DNA of 8,100 nucleotides from Thermoflexales bacterium (lineage in GTDB: Bacteria > Chloroflexota > Anaerolineae > Fen-1058): NCBI GenBank assembly GCA_016931085.1, contig JAFGFO010000173.1, forward strand, positions 1 through 8,100, written 5' to 3'. Shown here one piece after another: positions 4,866 through 8,100 of this stretch. The position numbers and the translations under genes are program-made. The notes under the pieces were generated by a model. The model was given only the letters and a program-made list of their open reading frames with translations. It had not been told where the DNA came from and searched no databases. Position 1 is the first letter of the stretch, and each line of letters begins with the position of its first letter.

Positions 4866-5762
4866 ATGTTCCGTACATTACGGCAATCTGGTTTACTTGT
4901 GTGCGTGCTTGTAGTGCTTGGCCTGGCAGGCTGCTCGCCGGCGGCAGCGCCATCGGACAAATTGCAGGTGACGGTGAGCGTTGCGCCGCAACAATACTTT
5001 GTCGAGCGCATCGGCGGTGAGCACGTCGAGGTCAACGTGATGGTCCCAACCGGCCGCGATCCGCACAGCTACGAGCCGAAACCCGACCAGCTCAGGGCCT
5101 TGAGCGCCTCGGTGGCCTATTTCAGCATCGGCGTGACGTTTGAAAAGGCATGGTTGGACAAGATTGTCTCTGTCAATCCCAGGATGGCGCTGGTGGATAC
5201 CACGCGAGGCATCGAGCGGATGCCGGGGGCGCATCAACACGAAGAGGGTGGGGGACTTGATGCCGACGAGGAGCTTGACGAACATATCTGGACCTCGCCC
5301 GAGTTGGTCAAGATCCAGGCGCAGACGATCGCGGCCGCGTTGGTAAAACTGGATCCAGAGCACGGGCAGGTTTACGGGGCTAACCTGAAAACCTTCCAGG
5401 CCGACATCGACGTGCTGGAGGCCGACATCCGCGACGCGCTGGAAGGGGTGCAAACGCGCAAGTTCATGGTCTTTCACCCGGCGTGGGGTTACTTTGCCCG
5501 CGACTTTGGACTGGAGCAGATCTCGGTTGAGGTAGGTGGGCAAGAGCCGAGCGCACAGGAACTGGCCAACCTGATCAGAGAGGCCAAAGCGGAAGGCATC
5601 CAGGTCATCTTTGCGCAGCCCGAGTTCAGCGCCCAAGCGGCCGAGACGATTGCCGCCGAGATCGGCGGCAAGGTGCTGCTCATCAGTCCATTAGCGCCCG
5701 ACTGGTTGGACAATATGCGCCGCGTTGTGGTGGCCTTTTCAGAGGTGATGGGGAAGGAATAG
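4866..5762 (+). CDS. znuA: Zinc ABC transporter substrate-binding lipoprotein (ZnuA type)
   Basis: This 298-residue metal-binding protein belongs to the cluster A-I (family 9) solute-binding proteins. The N-terminus is a lipoprotein signal with lipobox LAGC (Cys23), so the mature protein is membrane-tethered on the outer face. Conserved metal ligands are His67 in PHSYEPKPDQL, His140 in DEHIWTSP and His204 in FHPAWGYFARDFGL. Three histidines are typical of zinc binders, whereas manganese binders have Glu at the third position. A short His/acid-rich loop (AHQHEEGGG, 122-130) precedes His140 and is a common zinc-chaperone feature. The usual Asp of the C-terminal DPL motif is Ser274 here (ISPLAPDW). 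The gene starts three bases after the zur-like stop, with GAGGAAGG (4851-4858) as ribosome site, and delivers metal to the ATPase/permease pair that follows. Confidence 0.9.
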   Translation: MFRTLRQSGLLVCVLVVLGLAGCSPAAAPSDKLQVTVSVAPQQYFVERIGGEHVEVNVMVPTGRDPHSYEPKPDQLRALSASVAYFSIGVTFEKAWLDKIVSVNPRMALVDTTRGIERMPGAHQHEEGGGLDADEELDEHIWTSPELVKIQAQTIAAALVKLDPEHGQVYGANLKTFQADIDVLEADIRDALEGVQTRKFMVFHPAWGYFARDFGLEQISVEVGGQEPSAQELANLIREAKAEGIQVIFAQPEFSAQAAETIAAEIGGKVLLISPLAPDWLDNMRRVVVAFSEVMGKE

Positions 5763-5787
5763 GGAGTAGGGAGTAGGGAGTAGGGGG
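5760..5787 (+). repeat. Four tandem TAGGGAG heptamers between znuA and znuC
   Basis: TAGGGAG occurs at 5760-5766, 5767-5773 and 5774-5780, followed by the variant TAGGGGG at 5781-5787. The first copy supplies the TAG stop of the lipoprotein gene. The array fills almost the whole gap before the ATPase gene. Short tandem heptamers of this kind are known from cyanobacteria and other phyla; no function is visible. Confidence 0.9.
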
Positions 5788-5804
5788 CAGCGTTGGAGAG
5801 GCAA

Positions 5805-6614
5805 ATGGCAGCATCAGCAGAGGCTCGAACAGAAAAACACCGGCAAGAGGTGATCTCGATCCGAAATCTCTGGGCAAGCTACGATCACGAGCCGGTGTTG
5901 GAAGATGTCAACCTTTCGGTCAAAGAAAGGGATTTTATTGGCTTGATTGGCCCGAATGGCGGGGGCAAGACGACGCTGATCAAGGTGCTACTGGGCTTGC
6001 TGCCCCCCCAACAGGGTGAGGTACACATCTTGGGACGGCAGGTCGCCGAAGGACGCCGCTACATCGGCTATGTGCCGCAGTGGGTCGAGTTCGACCGCGA
6101 ATTTCCCATCAGCGTGTGGGACGTGGCCCGGATGGGACGCCTGGGCAGCCGTCGCTTGCTACAACGCTTTACGGCCCGCGACGACGAGATGGTGGAAAAG
6201 GCCTTGTGCCAGGTGGACATGCTGCACTTGCGTAAGCGCCCGATTGGCGATCTTTCTGGTGGGCAGCGCCAGCGGGTCTACATTGCCCGCGCGTTGGCGG
6301 TAGACCCCGCCATCTTGCTGTTGGACGAGCCGACGGCCAGCGTTGACCCCCAGGCCAGCGCCAGCATTTACGAGATCATACGCCGCCTTAACGAGCGCGT
6401 GACCATCTTGTTGGTTTCGCATGATATGAACACCATTTCGTCTCACGTCAAAACGGTCGGGTGTTTGAACCGCCGCCTGTTCTATCATGGAGAAAAACAA
6501 GTGACGCCCGAGATGTTGGAGGCAGCCTACCAATGCCCGGTGGACCTGATCGCGCATGGCGTGCCGCACCGCGTCTTTGCTGAACACACGCACACCCCGC
6601 CCGGCGGCGATTGA
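5805..6614 (+). CDS. znuC: Zinc ABC transporter ATP-binding protein (ZnuC type)
   Basis: A 269-residue ABC ATPase with all expected motifs, numbered from ATG 5805: Walker A GPNGGGKTT (49-57), Q-loop Gln92 in GYVPQW, signature LSGGQRQRV (150-158), Walker B ILLLDEP (171-177) and H-loop VSHD (His206). The LVGPNGGGKTTL-type Walker A with VPQ...D.EFPISV is characteristic of the zinc/manganese ABC subfamily. A His-rich tail (HGVPHRVFAEHTHT) also fits that group. It powers metal import on the cytoplasmic side of the membrane together with the permease encoded next. ATG 5805 is preferred because GGAGAGG (5795-5801) lies just before it. An in-frame TTG at 5793 would add four residues and overlaps that ribosome site, so it is unlikely. 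Confidence 0.92.
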   Translation: MAASAEARTEKHRQEVISIRNLWASYDHEPVLEDVNLSVKERDFIGLIGPNGGGKTTLIKVLLGLLPPQQGEVHILGRQVAEGRRYIGYVPQWVEFDREFPISVWDVARMGRLGSRRLLQRFTARDDEMVEKALCQVDMLHLRKRPIGDLSGGQRQRVYIARALAVDPAILLLDEPTASVDPQASASIYEIIRRLNERVTILLVSHDMNTISSHVKTVGCLNRRLFYHGEKQVTPEMLEAAYQCPVDLIAHGVPHRVFAEHTHTPPGGD

Positions 6615-6627
6615 AAGGAACAGCTCT

Positions 6628-7473
6628 ATGCTCGAAGCGCTGCAATTCACATTCATGCGCAACGCGCTGATGGCCGGCGTGCTGGTCAGCATCGCCTGCG
6701 GCGTCATCGGCGTTTTCGTCGTCGTCAACCGCCTCGTCTTTATCAGCGGCGGCATCGCCCACGCAGCCTATGGCGGCATTGGGCTGGGCTACTTTTTCAA
6801 GTTCAACCCTGTGCTGGGCGCGCTCGTCTTTAGCCTGGCGGCGGCTTTAGGCATGGGCGCGGTGCACCGCAGAACCCGCCAACGCGCCGACACGATCATC
6901 GGCGTGATGTGGGCCGTCGGCATGGCGATTGGAGTCATTCTGATAGACCTATCGCCGGGCTACAAGGCGGATTTGATGAGCTACCTCTTCGGCAGCATCC
7001 TGACCGTTCCCTCGAGCGACCTGGCCATCATGCTCATCCTCGACCTCGTCATCATCGCGCTGGTGGCGCTCTTGTACAAGGAACTGCTGGCGATTTCGTT
7101 CGACGAGACCTTTGCCACGGTGGAGAATGTGCCGGTGGACGCCATCTACATGATCTTGGTGTGCGCGATCGCGCTGACGGTGGTGATGATGATGCGGGTC
7201 GTGGGGCTGATCATGGTCATCGCCCTGCTCACCATGCCGGCCGCTATCAGTGGACATTTTGTCCGCGACTTGAAAAAGATGATGGCGCTGGCTTGCCTGT
7301 TGGGTGTGTCGTTCACCACCACGGGCTTGTGGCTATCTTACTTTTTGAACCTGAGCTCTGGCGCAACCATCATCCTGGTGTCTGGCGTGGCTTACGGCTT
7401 GAGCCTCGCGCTCCAACCCATGCTCCAACGGCCGGGATCGACGAGCAAGGCGACCCAGCTCAATCCGCGTTGA
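6628..7473 (+). CDS. znuB: Zinc ABC transporter permease (ZnuB type, ABC-3 family)
   Basis: This 281-residue membrane protein has about eight or nine hydrophobic segments and the typical ABC-3 motifs. The N-terminal helix reads FMRNALMAGVLVSIACGVIGVFVVVNR; ISGGIAHAAYGGIGLG follows, with DLMSYLFGSIL in the middle and the GLIMVIALLTMPAA region that contacts the ATPase. It forms the membrane channel for divalent metal, probably zinc given its partners. ATG 6628 is chosen because AAAGGAA (6614-6620) lies eight bases upstream and the protein then begins directly with the family's first helix. The frame is open further upstream to 6556, but that part overlaps the ATPase gene and looks like a shadow. 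The gap to the ATPase stop is 13 bases, so the two genes are co-transcribed. Confidence 0.92.
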   Translation: MLEALQFTFMRNALMAGVLVSIACGVIGVFVVVNRLVFISGGIAHAAYGGIGLGYFFKFNPVLGALVFSLAAALGMGAVHRRTRQRADTIIGVMWAVGMAIGVILIDLSPGYKADLMSYLFGSILTVPSSDLAIMLILDLVIIALVALLYKELLAISFDETFATVENVPVDAIYMILVCAIALTVVMMMRVVGLIMVIALLTMPAAISGHFVRDLKKMMALACLLGVSFTTTGLWLSYFLNLSSGATIILVSGVAYGLSLALQPMLQRPGSTSKATQLNPR

Positions 7474-7499
7474 GGAGGGTGTCCAATTTAAAAAGGGTC

Positions 7500-7528
7500 T
7501 TGACAAATTTTGACCCCTAGTTTATAAT
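7500..7528 (+). promoter_or_regulatory. Consensus sigma70-type promoter of the perR-like gene
   Basis: TTGACA (7500-7505), a 17-base spacer and TATAAT (7523-7528) form a perfect consensus, so the downstream gene can be expressed independently of the zinc operon. The start would be near 7535, about 30 bases before the ATG. No convincing terminator lies between the permease gene and this promoter, so read-through is also possible. Confidence 0.88.
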
Positions 7529-7536
7529 AGTTACAA
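7522..7536 (+). promoter_or_regulatory. PerR-box-like operator overlapping the -10 element
   Basis: TTATAATAGTTACAA matches the Bacillus PerR box TTATAATNATTATAA at 12 of 14 defined positions. It covers the -10 box and start site of the perR-like gene, the position expected for autorepression. AT-rich promoter sequence alone accounts for part of the match, so the call is tentative. Confidence 0.55.
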
Positions 7537-7564
7537 GTTAGCAATCATCACAAAAGGAAACCCA

Positions 7565-7996
7565 ATGCAATCTGTTGAAGCGCTTGTCGAACTGTTTCGC
7601 CAGCACGGCTTCAAGATCACCCCCCAGCGGCGGGCCATCTTTGAGTTGCTCAGTCAAGATGACAGCCACCCGACCGCTGAGGAAGTCTACCAGCATGTCT
7701 CGGCCGTGATGCCCGACATTTCACGCACGACGGTCTATAACACCCTGCGCGAGCTGGTCGAGTTGGGCGAGGTAGCTCCGGTCGAAGACATGAGCGAGAG
7801 CGGCGTCCACTACGATACCTATACGGGTGGCCACCACCACTTGTTTTGCATGCGCTGCCACGCTTTGATCGACATCAGCCGGGACTTTGCAGGTCTGGAG
7901 CTCACGCCGGACGAGAGCGCTGGCTACCAAATCGTCAAGCAGCAGGTGACCTTCTATGGCTATTGTCCTCATTGCAGGAGCAATCCAAAGCCATGA
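7565..7996 (+). CDS. perR: Fur-family regulator, PerR-like peroxide sensor
   Basis: A 143-residue Fur-family protein whose metal ligands match Bacillus PerR one for one: His35 (HPTAEEVY), Asp84 (HYDTYT), His90 and His92 (GHHHLFC), and Asp103 (LIDI), where Fur has Glu. The zinc site is CxxC 95-98 plus CxxC 134-137 (YCPHC). The DNA-binding half has GFKITPQRRAIFELL and the recognition helix SRTTVYNTLRELVELG. PerR uses iron-catalysed oxidation of the two histidines to sense peroxide and derepress defence genes. That activity is inferred here from ligand identity and from a PerR-box-like site on its own promoter. ATG 7565 is supported by AAAAGGAAA (7552-7560) just upstream. The gene follows the zinc operon by 91 bases but has its own promoter. 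An iron- or manganese-sensing Fur role cannot be excluded. Confidence 0.85.
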   Translation: MQSVEALVELFRQHGFKITPQRRAIFELLSQDDSHPTAEEVYQHVSAVMPDISRTTVYNTLRELVELGEVAPVEDMSESGVHYDTYTGGHHHLFCMRCHALIDISRDFAGLELTPDESAGYQIVKQQVTFYGYCPHCRSNPKP

Positions 7997-8002
7997 GTCC
8001 AC

Positions 8003-8072
8003 TGAAAAAAGGTCTTTTTCACCGCCAAGACGCATCCAATCCCCTGCGGGGATTGGCGAGCGCAAAGATTTT
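8003..8072. repeat. Intergenic repeat fragment with embedded 9-bp hairpin, right edge
   Basis: After the perR-like stop, TGAAAAA (8003-8009) can pair with TTTTTCA (8015-8021). CACCGCCAAGACGC (8020-8033) and GCGCAAAGA (8060-8068) then look like the two ends of a known style of bacterial intergenic repeat. Between them CCAATCCCC (8036-8044) and GGGGATTGG (8048-8056) form a perfect hairpin with a three-base loop. No T tract directly follows, so it is not a classical terminator. The last 104 bases of the window hold no gene that I can support. Confidence 0.5.
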
Positions 8073-8100
8073 TAATATTGGCATGAATAATCTTGATGAA

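Noticed and set aside
4893..5636. Minus-strand 247-codon frame opposite the zinc-binding lipoprotein
   Set aside because: It is antisense to a gene with lipobox and metal ligands, and has no recognisable motif or ribosome site; a coding-strand shadow.
6556..6627. Upstream extension of the permease frame
   Set aside because: It would overlap the ATPase gene by 59 bases and encode a charged, non-membrane stretch; ATG 6628 has a good ribosome site and begins at the family's first helix.
7495..7516. GGGTC/GACCC inverted repeat at the perR-like promoter as a terminator for the zinc operon
   Set aside because: Only five base pairs around a 12-base loop, with no T tract; the -35 box lies inside it.

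Overview
The window looks like chromosomal DNA from a high-GC bacterium, most likely Chloroflexota (Anaerolineae-like). This is inferred from protein style: one secreted protein ends in a YLPAVLRN-type tail, and its neighbour carries an Ig-like module (W..L...P...G.C..VRWD....LYLDG) followed by a long Pro/Thr stalk. Both are common in that phylum. No rRNA or other taxonomic marker is present.

Left half, minus strand (1-4322): a complete promoter, a cobalamin riboswitch with a downstream intrinsic terminator, and then four tightly packed genes. In transcription order they are (i) a secreted 459-residue protein that combines a transcobalamin-C-terminal-like (DUF4430-type) beta domain with a terpenoid-cyclase-like alpha/alpha toroid; (ii) a second secreted protein with the same beta domain, an Ig-like domain, a repetitive Pro/Thr stalk and a C-terminal membrane anchor; (iii) an ECF transporter S component; (iv) the N-terminal part of an ECF T component running off the left edge. 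Together they read as a vitamin B12 capture and uptake system: extracellular binders resembling animal intrinsic factor or transcobalamin, feeding an ECF importer, and shut off by B12 through the riboswitch. The ECF ATPases would lie beyond position 1.

Centre (4290-4410): two divergent sigma70-type promoters with back-to-back TTGACA elements, and a perfect 25-bp palindrome just downstream of the rightward -10 box.

Right half, plus strand (4396-7996): a zinc-type metal uptake operon. It encodes a Zur-like Fur-family repressor, a zinc-binding lipoprotein (ZnuA type), an ABC ATPase (ZnuC type) and an ABC-3 permease (ZnuB type). The palindrome suggests autoregulation by the repressor. A second Fur-family gene of the PerR type follows, with its own consensus promoter overlapped by a PerR-box-like sequence.

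Two stretches resemble dispersed intergenic repeats: a CACAGAG/CTCTGTG and CACGAA block at about 2453-2603, between or inside the two beta-domain genes, and a CACCGCCAAGACGC...GCGCAAAGA block with an embedded hairpin at the right edge. A four-copy TAGGGAG heptamer lies between the lipoprotein and ATPase genes. All calls are from reading the sequence; no database search was run.
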